DNA of 64,000 bases from Siphonodentalium dalli (Eukaryota > Mollusca > Scaphopoda > Gadilida > Siphonodentaliidae), in NCBI GenBank assembly GCA_032622095.1, contig CP136061.1:21580991-21644990 (forward strand), given 5' to 3'. Positions 43,401-53,379 of this stretch are shown here, piece after piece. Position 1 is the first letter of the stretch. Every line of letters begins with the position of its first letter. Position numbers and translations under genes: made by a program. The notes under the pieces were generated by a model. The model was not told the origin of the DNA. It saw only the letters and a program-made list of their open reading frames with translations, and did not search any database.

Positions 43401-43489
43401 TAAGGGGGAGGTTATCTGACAGGAACAAAACAATCTGTGCTAACTTCTGCTGAATAGTAGCTATCCTCTTCTCTTTGTCTTCCATGGCC
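31303..43489 (-). CDS. METTL25: METTL25-family methyltransferase-like protein, 7 coding exons, about 712 residues
   Basis: A Rossmann-fold SAM-dependent methyltransferase of the METTL25/RRNAD1 family; the substrate is not established from sequence. Exons on the minus strand: 43489-42883, 42224-41987, 41433-40678, 40289-40168, 38507-38343, 34206-34060 and 31410-31303, all joined in phase. The start is ATG at 43485-43483 in a GCCATGG context right after an acceptor, giving MEDKEKRIATIQQKL...INAHASDF, which aligns with the human start. Motif I is VDIGSGKGYLG, followed by VIGIDSSSSNT; later LTGLHTCGALG and GVGCCYHLM, GFPMSEYL, and the C-terminal VLAPVIEALILLDRL and LFDIEKSPRCYGIIA blocks. It is about 110 residues longer than human METTL25, mainly from a polar, acidic insert in exon 3. 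Intron 2 is made of transposons. A 5' non-coding exon must exist further right but was not identified. Confidence 0.93.
31505..31759. repeat. TTAA hairpin MITE
   Basis: TTAACCCTTCCATTATTACT to TCATGAAAGGGTTAA with two hairpins based on CATTCTCTTATATATGCGAG. In METTL25 intron 6. Confidence 0.8.
31975..32570. repeat. ~140-bp tandem repeats, about 4 units
   Basis: TCGGTTAATATTTCA, GAGTTATCGCGCTAA and AGACAAACTAAGACCCATAA recur four times. Interrupted at 32580 by a hAT, after which related sequence resumes at about 33700-33870. Open frames here are repeat artefacts. Confidence 0.8.
32580..33687 (+). mobile_element. Non-autonomous hAT with BED-finger remnant, copy 2
   Basis: Same family as 19395-20478 with ends TAGAGATGGGCGGTT / AACCGCCCATCTCTA and the 8-bp duplication ATGGATAA (32572-32579 and 33688-33695). 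The short frame keeps its [23 protein letters not shown], then [16 protein letters not shown] and a stop. The W..F and C-x2-C pattern fits the first half of a BED zinc finger; the His pair and catalytic core are missing. Confidence 0.92.
34060..34206 (-). CDS. METTL25: METTL25 exon 6
   Basis: 49 codons: LSRDLITSYLDRYRHTETQL then AAFFQLKSVLAPVIEALILL and DRLLYLLEQ. It matches human NELEAFNMLKVVLAPCIETLILLDRL. Acceptor ATTTCAG, donor GAACAG|GTAAAA, both phase 0. Too short to stand out as a long open frame. Confidence 0.95.
34247..34970. repeat. Foldback transposon with ends CAGTCCCCCTTTAA
   Basis: Arms pair over several hundred bases: CATGGTAATTACAATGAAAA with TTTTCATTATAATTACCATG, and GAGCACATGAGTGTATTTTG with its inverse. 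The right end reads GTACAGTCCCCCTTTAA. A short deletion derivative lies at 59349-59497. In METTL25 intron 5. Confidence 0.8.
34985..36209 (+). repeat. Left arm of a ~1.1-kb inverted repeat built of 161-bp monomers
   Basis: Starts AGTCGAGTTTTTTTCCAAAA and a GGCGGGCGGGCGGG tract, followed by about six monomers of ~161 bp (TTATGGCCCTTAATTAGTCA at about 35268, 35429, 35590, 35751, 35913, 36074), and ends GCCACCTCTTGTTTT. Mirrored at 37241-38299. Confidence 0.9.
36226..36365. repeat. Partial TTAA-family repeat (TATACATTGAAATGA type)
   Basis: ACTAAATGTTCTACCAAATA, AGTATACATTGAAATGATCT and GGGTGTTTCGG match the 15470-15707 family; termini lost. Confidence 0.6.
36457..36715. repeat. TTAA hairpin MITE in the loop of the inverted repeat
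   Basis: TTAACCCTTGCATGACTGGA to CATGAAAGGGTTAA with diverged CATTCTCTTATATATG hairpins. Confidence 0.8.
36830..36995 (+). repeat. Retroelement-like fragment with inverted ends and CTGAAGA...GAAA motif
   Basis: AAATAAGTCGCTCTTCAAAA at the left faces AAGAGCAACTTATTT at the right. Inside is CTGAAGAAGGCCTAAGGCCC followed by GAAAG, a layout similar to the hammerhead core found in Penelope-like elements. The first stem II pair would be A-C, so this may be a decayed or unrelated motif. Confidence 0.4.
37241..38299 (-). repeat. Right arm of the ~1.1-kb inverted repeat
   Basis: Starts AACAAGAGGTGGCATCAGAG and ends GGAAAAAAACTCGACT, the inverse of 34985-36209, with about five 161-bp monomers. It ends 43 bp from METTL25 exon 5, so the whole foldback lies in intron 5. 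Confidence 0.9.
38343..38507 (-). CDS. METTL25: METTL25 exon 5
   Basis: 55 codons in phase 0: GRSFFKRMLLQTIIMEVIGH then VKDDWKGLRKLHKRSADMFE and YVTKAFTKLELPTEK. It aligns with human SLFYRAVLQDIIKDCYG...SSFLDYVRRSLKKLGLDESK. Acceptor GCTGCAG, donor GAAAAG|GTATTC. Confidence 0.92.
39080..39323. repeat. TTAA element (TTAAACCCTTTTTATACTGA)
   Basis: Contains AATAGGAATGGTCTATTATA, AGCAGACGAAAGAT and the TTGTTGAACTTACTATCTGA stem, and ends TAGAAAGGGTTAA. Same family as 15470-15707. Lies directly beside the exon-derived array at 39327. Confidence 0.8.
39327..40230 (-). repeat. Exon-intron boundary minisatellite, 7 copies carrying the METTL25 exon 4 donor
   Basis: CCTGAGAAGACATGCTGTG-type units begin at 39329, 39391, 39449, 39998, 40060, 40105 and 40167; the last is the true exon end. 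Spacings are 62, 58, (549 with an insertion), 62, 45 and 62. On the minus strand each unit has the last ~45 bases of exon 4, TCTCAG|GTTTGT and a little intron. The array is split by the element at 39508-39992. Confidence 0.95.
39508..39992. mobile_element. 485-bp long-inverted-repeat element inserted in the exon-derived array
   Basis: GTGGGGAATCATGTGGTTTC on the left mirrors GAAACCATGTGATTCCCCAC on the right, and the arms continue to GAGCATATGC / GCATATGCTC. ACAAAC flanks both sides (39502-39507 and 39993-39998), a probable 6-bp target duplication. Confidence 0.8.
40168..40289 (-). CDS. METTL25: METTL25 exon 4
   Basis: Two bases complete an Asn codon, then DESPTDSGFPMSEYLSDVRM and VIGTSARNLASQSYHSMSSQ. 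It aligns with human GFPMCHYLKEER...GRNARMSACLALER. Acceptor TTTTACAG, donor TCTCAG|GTTTGT. The 3' end and donor are repeated downstream. Confidence 0.92.
40678..41433 (-). CDS. METTL25: METTL25 exon 3 (polar insert plus methyltransferase motifs)
   Basis: 251 codons with one split codon at each end. The first ~165 are polar and acidic with several Cys and His (for example SKPHVCSCHRRMDEPGK), unlike the human protein. Then follow YIPLTMFVTSSFDLEQVICD and the conserved LTGLHTCGALGSAILRLFAD and VFCGVGCCYHLMEEKFARS. Acceptor TTTGCAG, donor GATAACA|GTTAGT (phase 1). Without splicing a TAG follows two codons later. Confidence 0.9.
41441..41825 (-). mobile_element. hAT-like element forming METTL25 intron 2
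   Basis: Ends TAAGGCTGTAATGA and (inverse) TAGGGCTGTAACGA are the ends of the GATACA-rich hAT-like family also seen near 10790-10870 and 11690-11776. The 8-bp duplication CCTGCAAA lies at 41433-41440 and, after the adjoining MITE, at 41986-41993. Intron 2 consists of this element, the MITE and one target duplication. Confidence 0.88.
41826..41985. repeat. Palindromic mariner-like MITE in METTL25 intron 2
   Basis: Near-perfect foldback: GAGTAATGCCCTAAATAA to TTATTTAGGGCATTAATG, flanked by TA (41824-41825 and 41984-41985). The relatives at 57213, 57940 and 59651 begin TACAGTAATGC and end in ACTGTA, a Tc1/mariner-type end. It inserted in the terminal TA of the hAT-like element. Confidence 0.88.
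41987..42224 (-). CDS. METTL25: METTL25 exon 2: SAM-binding motif I
   Basis: 79 codons plus one base: AVDIGSGKGYLGAYLAMYYK then LPVIGIDSSSSNTTAAANRT and a basic stretch RKQKKQKRRVERELQDFA. It matches human VIDLGSGKGYLGSTLSMQYG...VYGIDSSSTNT. Acceptor TTCTCCAG, donor TTTGCAG|GTACAT. Confidence 0.95.
42274..42673 (+). repeat. 400-bp TTAA MITE in METTL25 intron 1
   Basis: TTAACCCTTTACCCAACAAA to TGTTGGGTAAAGGGTTAA. Same orientation and length as 4546-4945 and nearly identical to it. Confidence 0.92.
42883..43489 (-). CDS. METTL25: METTL25 exon 1 (first coding exon)
   Basis: The acceptor TATTTACAG is followed by GGCC and ATG at 43485-43483. It encodes 201 codons: MEDKEKRIATIQQKLAQIVL, FLSDNLPLINAHASDFIINK, HWEGFVPESL, and further YIKKAPVIGD and FMSEKKSHEVDILAAVCHGL, matching human MNMKKCHEVQALSPVVNKIA. 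Donor GATTTG|GTAAGT, phase 0. The acceptor before the ATG implies a separate 5' UTR exon. Confidence 0.93.
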
Positions 43490-43512
43490 CTGTAAATACC
43501 AACCAAAAATGT

Positions 43513-45040
43513 TTTAACCCTTTCAGTGCCAAGTCCGATTTTTGTATCAACCCATATTTCCTTGATCATTTTTAAAATTTATTGATTATAATAATGTGAT
43601 ACATTGATGGAAAGAGCTCTTAGAGCTCTTTCCATCAATGTATCACGTTATTATAATCAATAAATTTGACAAGAGCTACGCTGGGCGTGCAAAATACGCC
43701 CTCTCTGGGGAAAATTGGCGGACGGAACCCAAATTCGAACTTGAGCTGTCTTTTCTCCTAATAAACCCACATACCAGATTTGAAATCAGTTCACTCTAAC
43801 TAAAGTTATCATCCGGACAACAAATTTCAGGGATTTTCTAAGTCAAATTACGTCAAAAAAGGGGCCATAACTCTCACAAAAAATTATCGGATTAAAACGA
43901 AATTCGGACTTGAGCTGTATTTCGATATATGTAAAAAACAGGTTTTGCGTATAAACATTCCAAAATCGAGTTATCCGGAAACCAAAAAACATAAGAAAAA
44001 CTGAATTTTCTGAGTCGAAACAGGGGCATAACTCTGCCAAAAATGGTCGGACAGAACCCAAGTTCGAACTTGACCTGTGTTTTGGTGGGAGAAAGTAATG
44101 TACCAAATTTGGATTCATTCCGATAAACTAAAGTTATCATCCGGACAACAAATTTCAAGGATTTTCTAAGTAAAAAAACGTCAAATAAGGGGCATAACTC
44201 CGGTGAAAATTGGCGGGCGGAACCCAAATTCGAACTTGAACTTACTTTTCGGCTAATAAACCCACATACCAAATTTTATTAAATTTGGTTCACTCTAACT
44301 AAAGTTATCATCCGGAAACCAGGTTAACGGACGTATCCACATTTGGGCACAAATTGGGTCAGTTGTCCAAAATCTTATTGGGTTCCCTTGTTGGGTATGA
44401 AAAATGTGTTCTCACAAATAGGCACATAGTGGGTCATCCAATATTTTTTTGTTGGGTTCTGGTTGGGCACAATTAAAATATTGTTGGCTGAATAGATCTG
44501 TTCAGATATTTATTGGCTAAAAAATGCAGACATTGTTGAGTAAATTCAAATAAGTTGAAGTCATCTTGGGTTCTCATTTGGGCACAAATTGGGTCAGTTG
44601 TCCAAAATCTTATTGGGTTCCCTTGTTGGGTATGAAAAAAATCTCACAAATAGGCACATAGTGGGTCATCCAATATTTTTTTGTTGGGTTCTGGTTTGGA
44701 CATTATGGACTTTTTTTTTAGGACAAATGAAGTCCAAACCATCTGTTGAGTACATTCACATGAAAGCCAAAAAATATGTTTGGACAAAGAATAACTTGTC
44801 AGGGCTATTGGGTATACCCAACAAGGCGGGAAAATACCCAACAAGTCGGAAAATACCCAACAAGTGCCCATTGTACCCACAAAGTAACCAATATATGCCC
44901 ATATGTAAACACGGACGGACGGACGCCCGGACGGACAGACCAATACTATAATACGGCCGTTTTTTTCAAATGGGCGTATAAAAAATGATCAAGGAAATAT
45001 GGGTTGATACAAAAATCGGACTTGGCACTGAAAGGGTTAA
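43513..45040. mobile_element. 1.5-kb TTAA element (TTAACCCTTTCAGTGCCAAG ends)
   Basis: Ends TTAACCCTTTCAGTGCCAAG and the inverse CTTGGCACTGAAAGGGTTAA are the same as those of the 215-bp palindrome at 56717-56931. Inside are tandem CCAAATTCGAACTTGA units (43700-44310), a two-fold CACAAATTGGGTCAGTTGTC repeat (44340-44700) and a GGACGGACGGACG tract (44920). No transposase recognised. Confidence 0.8.
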
Positions 45041-45389
45041 GGATAGAGTCCTCCTTCTCAGGGCTATATATACAAGATCTGGGACTATTAATTAATAATA
45101 AGCGTAAGTCAAGGACAATAGTCCACTGTCTCTATCAACAGAAACAAATTTTCCTACAAGTAAGAATTGTTGAATCATTAGATGTCACTAAGAAAATATA
45201 TATCAAAGAAACTCACAAAAATTATTTACTAATATTTTAAACAATATTAATGTGAACTAAACAGAACAAAAGCACATAATAATTGAACATGAATTATAAA
45301 TGCAAATGTTCAAAAGAGGATTGGGCAACAAGCCTTTGAGGGTTTGTTTAGTCCAATCCTAAAAATTATTTTTATAGCCCTTTGAACCC

Positions 45390-45800
45390 TTAAAGGCCCA
45401 CCTAATTTTCGATTCACCAGATCACATTATATACAACATATGCCATGTTATATACCATATGAAAGAGGAAGCTCCAAAACATTACCGGTCGAATAAACTG
45501 GGAACATGTTGTTTTTGTCGAGGTACCAAGGTGTGTCCTGCATTTAATTTTGATCCGGACTGTACTATAAAGTCTATTATACTCAATGGAAGGGGAATAA
45601 CTCTATCTCTTAGTGTGAATTTTGATGCATTCTTGGTTGACAAGGGGGGAGTCTTGGAATGAATCTCTATCACTTGGTGGACAGTCCTAGGCCACAGCTG
45701 CTTCATATTCTGGAATATATATTTTTTTGGTTCCTCTTCCAAATGGTATATAATATAGAATAATGTAATCTGGGCATTCGAAAATTAAGTGGGCCTTTAA
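45390..45800. repeat. TTAA MITE (TTAAAGGCCCACCTAATTTT)
   Basis: Inverted ends TTAAAGGCCCACCTAATTTT and AAAATTAAGTGGGCCTTTAA. Interior frames of 67-86 residues are not conserved in any family I know. Confidence 0.8.
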
Positions 45801-45803
45801 AAA

Positions 45804-45905
45804 GATCCCCATGACGACCACTATAGTAATGTATGTTGATCCCCATGACGACCACTATAGTAATGTATGTTGATCCCCATGACGACCACTATAGTAATGT
45901 ATGTT
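45804..45905 (+). repeat. Three perfect 34-bp tandem repeats
   Basis: Units starting GATCCCCATGACGACCAC at 45804, 45838 and 45872. Confidence 0.95.
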
Positions 45906-46510
45906 GAGTTTCGCAAGTTATTATTGGCGAACTTGGTAATGAGTTCCCTTTCCTCTGTCCTTCTTAGGTGTATTTCGTCAAAATATGATCTGTAAACGCT
46001 CAACTCACTACTTTCTAAGATTGTCAGAGGTTGTTCAGCAAGCCGAAAGGTATCCTCAAGACAAATTACTCTAATATTGAGGGGGTGTTTATGTCTCTAC
46101 TGCAATGTCATGTACGTGTGCTTCTTACCGAACAATGCCTTTCATCCGATCACGTTCATGTGTGGTGAATATTCCGACATAAAATAGCATCACGAAGATA
46201 AACAGAAATATTCAATAGATATTCGTTGCCGATTGTCGAATTGAATACTCATATCGAACCGAATATAATTTTGAATACCAAATATTCGCAGGACCCTAAA
46301 TTGTGCTTTAAGCAAAATTACTCAAGTCTCGATACAATTGTGCTCAAGTGCAATTCAATTGCACTTAAGCACAATAGCCATAACAAGTTTTCACCCCTGA
46401 AGATCAGAATGAGGTCAGCTGTAACTAGGGCGAGCTGGTTTTCACCATATATTATAATTGGTCCTAATTTGATCAAGCATGGGCAGAATAATTAAATCAT
46501 TAAATAGCAC

Positions 46511-46674
46511 TTAACAGGGAGCATCGCATACATTGGCCTCGTGTAAGCCTGTGCATTCCCTTATATATGCGAGGCTCCCTATGGGAGACTCACATATATA
46601 AGAGAAAACTCTGGCAAAGGATCATTAATGCTGTACCAGCTCAGCTCTCATTATGAAAGGACAGAAAGGGTTAA
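46511..46674. repeat. Truncated TTAA hairpin MITE
   Basis: GCATTCCCTTATATATGCGA...TATATAAGAGAAAACTCTGGC hairpin and a right end ATTATGAAAGG...AGGGTTAA. Left half missing. Confidence 0.65.
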
Positions 46675-47999
46675 GCACAATTGGTGAAAGTTGTGTGTAA
46701 TTGTGCTTATAATCTCAACAGCATTACTGTACATGTTCTCATATTCAAAATTTACTGTTAGTCCATCAACTTATGATCAAGATTCCATTACAAATGATTT
46801 GTGCTTCAATGCAATGAATTGTGTTTTAATAGCATTGATGCTTTGCTCTTCAGGACAAGGGATTTATGCTTCAGGGCAAACTATTTAAAGCTTTACTATT
46901 TGTGCTTCAGCATATATTATAGGGCGCTAGCCATGGCTTCCATTGGCCATTGCTTCCATTGGGCTCCATTGCCAGCAGTTAAAGATACGGGCAGCATTGG
47001 CGGTGGGTATGCTGTTAAAATATTCACCTCCGTCAAAAACCGCCATAAACAGAAAGAATAGTAAAATATAGACAGACTTTGTTCTTATACCAATCAGAAA
47101 TATTGCATATTAAATATAAAACAGTATGTTATTGTCAATTATTTTTCCTTTGTTATGTAAACAAAAGCAAAAAACATTACGTTACCTGGGTTTTGTTTAG
47201 ATGCGGATATGGTAAACATAAAGAGCGTTATTTGTTACTGTTTTCCTGATATGGAAAAAATGAAGAGCGTTTATATCATTTTTGTGTGATTAACCAATAG
47301 AATTGCACTGTGTTATGTAAACAGAAGCAAAACTTCTGTAACACAAGCAGGTTCTTGTTTATGTACACCATCGTACGTCTTGAGGCAATATAATATTTAC
47401 GTGCTGATTATGTTTGGCATATGAACAAAACTACATATATTTTAATATTCCTTCTGTTGATGGCAATTTGAACAAATATGAATATTTCTGCAACGAACGC
47501 CGCCCGTGCCTTTGAAGCACCAGTGACATTAATCAGCTACAGATGATTACGAAGCCAACAACAACAGCTCCATTACCATATTGTAATTCAAGATTCAAGA
47601 TTCAATAAGATTTATTTCGTATTCAATATAATTATAATATATATATATAACAACAGGACCCCACAAAAAGTTTAACATGCAAGGGCAGGGCCCTTATGCT
47701 TGTATAATGATACAGTGTTATGTGTACGTATATTGGGTGTATATAGTGCGGGTGCGTATTTACAATGTGTGTATTATCGTATCGAGATGGACAAGAAGGG
47801 GTGGGGGCATGGGGTGAGGGGGGGGGGGGGTCGGGTTGTGAGATGGCGGTTATAGTCATTTTTTTTAGTTGTTATGCTTTATCTGGTAGCCAATATGATT
47901 ATCTTGATGTCTTTATGCTGAGACCTGCGCGATCGTCTTGCAATTTTCAAGAATGTGGGGAATACCAGTATTTAAGGTGATCAATGAAATATGGGTGTG
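46675..47999. other. Intergenic, no gene recognised
   Basis: AT-rich sequence with short open frames, a G-run at 47818-47830 and no conserved protein motif. Confidence 0.5.
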
Positions 48000-48215
48000 A
48001 ATACTGCTTGATTTGGTTGAGGAATTGGTTAAGGTTATAGACAAGTTGATTAATTTTGCACTGTTGTTCAGATGAGTGACTGCTTTATTTGGTTGAGGAA
48101 TTGGTTGATTTGGTTGAGGAATTGGTTAAGGTTATAGACAAGTTGATTTGCTTGATTTGGTTGAGGAATTGGTTAAGGTTATAGACAAGTTGATTAATTT
48201 TGCACTGTTGTTCAG
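48000..48215 (+). repeat. Tandem repeat with TTGATTTGGTTGAGGAATTG
   Basis: TTTGGTTGAGGAATTGGTT occurs four times and TAAGGTTATAGACAAGTTGA three times, in units of about 25-75 bp. Confidence 0.85.
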
Positions 48216-48816
48216 ATGAGTGACAAATAGTAATATATACTTTGATCATCAAATAAAATCTCTTGAGTTTGAATAAATGTGAAAAAAGCTTCCCATATAA
48301 AGCAAGGCATGTCGGTTGCATTAGTTGCACACAATGTCACTGTTCTCTCTTAGATATCAGAACATATATCCAACAAGTATTCTTCAACCACGCCCACTCG
48401 TAGTCACCCAATTTCGATGCACCAACGTTGGTTTGCAAACTAATAATACTTGGAACGATCAGCAAAAGCATAAATTGGAATCATGTCACTTGAACTTACT
48501 GAGTTTATTCAAGTTGTGTTTTATATTACTGTTCAGCCCTAAGTATCAATAAACTGACAATTTCTTCAGATTTGTTTCGGATGTTTCAGCTGGAAAAACA
48601 GATCTGCACACTGATTTTCAATGTTCGGTACATTTAAAGGCACACACGGTATTCACGACTTCAACTTTTATAGATATGATATTATCACAACAGAAAGATA
48701 AAAAATGGTTGATTTTTCTACAGTATAGACCTATGTAAAGCAAGAAATTTCTTCTAGTTTCTTCCTGATATGTTAACAAGAGGCCGATCATGGTCGGCAG
48801 ATGTGTAACCCACGCG

Positions 48817-50697
48817 GAGATGATTGGAAAGATATATTATGCTGAATTCCATCATTAACATGGATATGAATAAATATGAGGCCTGGTCATATGAAGTATT
48901 TCTATGGATAGCATGTGTTCATGTAATGGTTAGAGGTTACTGGTAGGGTTAATATTTTCAAAAACAAAAAAATAATCAATCGTTACCAAAATCTATACAG
49001 GTGAAGACTGTCATGATAAACCTGCATGTGGATTATCACTGGTCTTAGCAACACATACAACAAGTCAGTGACAAAGAATATCAGCATTTTTAATATCTGC
49101 AGCCCACACAAAAATTTCAAAACAAGACATCACCTCTAATGATATAAGAATATTCAATAGATGTTTTATAGCGTTGATTAATGAACCTGGTCCAAAGTGG
49201 AAGGGTTAATTTAATATTTTATGTCTAGTTGAAACAAGAAATATTTGAGACGGGTATATTTATCTGCTTGTTACATATTGAAGATAATTCATATTGGCCA
49301 GCTGCCAATATTTGAGTTTGATATTGATAGCTTGTGTCTATGGGGTGGGTGGGAAGAGTTAATATAATTTTCAAAACCAATTAATCAATCAATGTCAAAA
49401 TCCATACGAGTGAATAGTGTGGCAAGATAAACCTAGATAAAAAAATACGATGAAGATCAGATGAAAAGTGTTTGTGTTATTGTATCAGATAGCATGTGTC
49501 TATGGAATGGGTGGGAAGGGTTAATTTTTAATCCCAAACTCCATGCAAGTGAAAAGTCGATCATCATAAACATGGAGATAGAATAGGAGAATGAACAATG
49601 CAAAATTATTTTTTAAAAAAGCTTAGAATGTGAGACAAGGGTTAATATTTTGGGACAACCTGTGCATAAAATATGAACACGATCTAATAAAAAATAATTG
49701 AGTTATTGCATCGGATAGCATGTGTCTATGGACAGACTGTGAAGACAAATGATGGATGGGTATATTGATAAGCAGTTAATAAAATTCTATATAACACTTA
49801 ATTCAGTTTGTCCCTCTGAGATATAAATAACTCATGTATTTGTCAATATAGTGACTGCATAAAAATGACAAAGGTTTGCAATTACTAAATTTAAATTGAG
49901 GCTAGCTCAGGCTACAATATTATTAATAGCCTGTGATAAGCTTTGGAGACTTAAATTCTAATTAGTAATTCTCAATTACTGTCACATTATTGGCCAGTTC
50001 CGGGGTGCAAAATAAGTTCATAAATATTCAAGCCTGTGAATAGTGTGTCAGTCATTTGCAGAATATATATGGGCTAGCATCACTAAATTTACCCTCTGGG
50101 GACCTCATTCTCCATGGAAGACATAGACTCAGATTAAAGTTCCCAAATGGTGAATGATGTACACCCATTGGGAACGTCGATTATGCAATGTGTCATCTGT
50201 CAATTTGGGGATATAGAGAAACTAAACTAAAAAAATAGAATCTATGTGAAGAAGTTTTTATAGAATAATAATAAAGAAACGTTCCAGAGAAGATGAGGCC
50301 TAAGCAGAATGAGGTCCCAGAGGGCGAATTTAGTGGTGCTAGCCCGCTGGGGATCTCATTCTGCAAATGACAGGCACACTATTTGCAGGCTTGTAAATAT
50401 TAACAGCCAGTGACTTGTCTGTTGAATACCTGTGATGTTGCCCTGGCAAACACCTATTGTTCTATAATCTATATGACTAAAATAATTTGATTTACTATAG
50501 AAACATGGCTAAATATATGATGAGGCATCGAAGTATTGTATACATCATCAAAACTTGAGTAAAGATCATGTTTGTTATCACCAAATATCAAAGCATGGTA
50601 AAAATCCAGAAAAGTTAGCAAAGACGCACATGTTCAGAGTGATAAAAAGTTGCATAATTGTCCCACAATGCACTTAACAACTTCCTCCCGCATGTAC
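48817..50697 (+). repeat. 1.9-kb direct duplication, copy 1
   Basis: From GATGATTGGAAAGATATATT to GTGCATAATTGTCCCACAATG-type sequence; copy 2 follows at a fixed offset of about 1896 bp with a ~16-bp spacer. It includes a family A repeat at about 50035-50395. No coding region seen. Confidence 0.93.
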
Positions 50698-50713
50698 ACA
50701 TATTAAATGTGCA

Positions 50714-52593
50714 GATGATTGGAAAGATATATTATGCTGAATTCCATCATTAACATGGATATGAATAAATATGAGGCCTGGTGATATGAAGTATTTCTAT
50801 GGATAGCATGTGTTCATGTAATGGTTAGAGGTTACTGGCAGGGTTAATATTTTCAACAACAACAAAAATAATCAATCGTTCCCAAAATCTATACAGGTGA
50901 AGACTGTGTCATGATTAACCTGCATGTGGATTATCATTGGTCTAGGAATCAAGTTAGAAACACATACAACAAGTCAGTGACAAAGAATATCAGCATTGTT
51001 AATATCCTGCAGCCCACACGAAAATTTCAAAACAAGACATCACCTCTAATGATATAAGAATATTCAATAGATGTATTATAGCGTTGATTAATGAACCTGG
51101 TCCAAAGTGGAAGGGTTAATTTAATATTTTATGTCTAGTTGAAACAAGAAATATTTGAGACGGGTATATTTATCTGCTTGTTACATATTGAAGATAATTC
51201 ATATTGGCCAGCTGCCAATATTTGAGTTTGATATTGATAGCTTGTGTCTATGGGGTGGGTGGGAAGAGTTAATATAATTTTCAAAACCAATTAATCAATC
51301 AATGCCAAAATCCATATGAGTGAAGAGTGTGGCAATATAAACCTAGATAAAAAAAATACGATGAAGATCAGATGAAAAGTGTTTGTGTTATTGTATCAGA
51401 TAGCATGTATCTATGGAATGGGTGGGAGGGGTTAATTTTTTATCCCAAACTCCATGCAAGTGAAAAGTCGATCATCATAAACATGGAGATAGAATAAGAG
51501 AATGATCAATGAAAAATTATTTTTAAAAAGCTTAAAATGGGAGACAAGGGTTAATATTTTGGGACAACCTGTGCATAAAATATGAACACGATCTAATAAA
51601 AAATACTTGAGTTATCGCATCAGATAGCATGTGTCTATGGACAGACTGTGAAGACAAATGATGGATGGGTATATTGATAAGCAGTTAATAAAATTCTATA
51701 TAACACTTCAGTTTGTCAGTCTGAGATATAAATAATTCATGTATTTGTCAATATAGTGACTGCATAAAAATGACAAAGGTTTGCAATTACTAAATTTAAA
51801 TTGAGGCTACAATATTATTAAATATTATTAACCTGTGATAAGCTTTGGAGACTTAAATTATCATTAGTAATTCTCAATTACTGTCACATTATTGGCCAGT
51901 TCCGGGGTGCAAAATAAGTTCATAAATATTCAAGCCTGTGAATAGTGTGTCAGTCATTTGCAGAATATATATGGGCTAGCATCACTAAATTTACCCTCTG
52001 GGGACCTCATTCTCCATGGGAGACATAGACTCAGATTAAAGTTCCCAAATGGTGAATGATGTACACCCATTGGGGACGTCGATTATGCAATGTGTCATCT
52101 GCCAATTTGGGGATATAGAGAAACTAAACTAAAAAAATAGAATCTATGTGAAGAAGTTTTTATAGAATAATAATAAAGAAACGTTCCAGAGAAGATGAGG
52201 CCTAAGCAGAATGAGGTCCCAGAGGGCGAATTTAGTGGTGCTAGCCCGCTGGGGATCTCATTCTGCAAATGACAGGCACACTATTTGCAGGCTTGTAAAT
52301 ATTAACAGCCAGTGACTTGTCTGTTGAATACCTGTGATGTTGCCCTGGCAAACACCTATTGTTCTATAATCTTTTTGACTAAAATAATTTGATTTGTTTT
52401 AGAAACATGGCTAAATAAATGATGAGGCATCGAAGTATTGTATACATCATCAAAACTTGAGTAAACATCATGCTTGTTATCACCAAATATCAAAGCTTGG
52501 TAAAAATCCAGAAAAGTTAGCAAAGACGCACATGTTCAGAGTGATAAAAAGTTGCATAATTGTCCCACTATACACTTAACAACTTTTATCCCA
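50714..52593 (+). repeat. 1.9-kb direct duplication, copy 2
   Basis: Second copy, only scattered substitutions and small indels relative to copy 1, which suggests recent origin (or an assembly duplicate). Family A repeat at about 51945-52285. Confidence 0.93.
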
Positions 52594-52755
52594 CATGAGT
52601 TGCAGGCGACTGATTTATAAATTTGACATGCTTTTTAAAATTAAAACATTTGGCAATTTATATACACATCAAAACAAGTCACCAGGGAGTAGGGTGGATA
52701 CGTCAAATCACGTCATCAGGTGTTAAAGAGTAACTACTTTTAGGGCAGACTTTAT

Positions 52756-53026
52756 ATGATGATTATGACAATGATGATGATGATAATGATGGCGATGATG
52801 GTGAAGGTGATGGGGGCAATGATGATGATTATGATGGTGGTGATGATGATGGTGGCGATGATGATGATGGCGATGATGATGATGGTGGCAATGATGATGA
52901 TGGATGCGATTATGATGATGATTGTGGTGGTGGTAATGATGAGAATGTTTCGGATGGCGACGATGATGGTGAAGGTGATGGTGGCAATGATGATTATGAC
53001 AATGATGGTGATGATAATGATGGTGA

Positions 53027-53057
<31 letters not shown>

Positions 53058-53070
53058 GGCGATGATGATG
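52756..53070 (+). repeat. GAT/GATGGT trinucleotide microsatellite
   Basis: About 315 bp of impure (GAT)n with GGT and GGC variants. The long Met/Val-rich and Ile-rich frames on the two strands are products of the repeat. Confidence 0.95.
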
Positions 53071-53226
53071 ATGATACTAATTATTATAGAACAACTGTGC
53101 ACCCCTCTGCCATAAGAAAATGGTAAGCCATACAACAATGGCCCCTTTTTGTAAATAAATGTATATATGTTACTTATTTCTCTGTATTTGCCACTTAATT
53201 GTGGTGTTGAGCTAAATAAACATTCA

Positions 53227-53379
53227 TAGGAAATGTTCAGATACACTCTCTTGTATTATCCTTTTGTTTGTCTGTCGTCTGCTCATTTGACCTGAAAACG
53301 GCTCCAAATGAATAATAGACCATTCCGCTTTATACTTTTATAAGTGATGGGAAAATCCACTTAGTATAGAAAGGGTTAA
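53227..53379 (-). repeat. Partial TTAA-family repeat, inverted
   Basis: AATGAATAATAGACCATTCC and TAGTATAGAAAGGGTTAA, the inverse of the 15470-15707 family end. Confidence 0.7.

Noticed and set aside
45459-45742. 67-residue frame with CCFCRG and its 86-residue antisense
   Set aside because: Both lie inside a TTAA-ended MITE with AAAGGCCCACC ends; the Cys pair is not part of a recognisable domain.
52752-53246. Long open frames on both strands (Ile-rich minus, Met-rich plus)
   Set aside because: They are translations of an impure (GAT)n microsatellite; composition follows the repeat and both strands are open at once.
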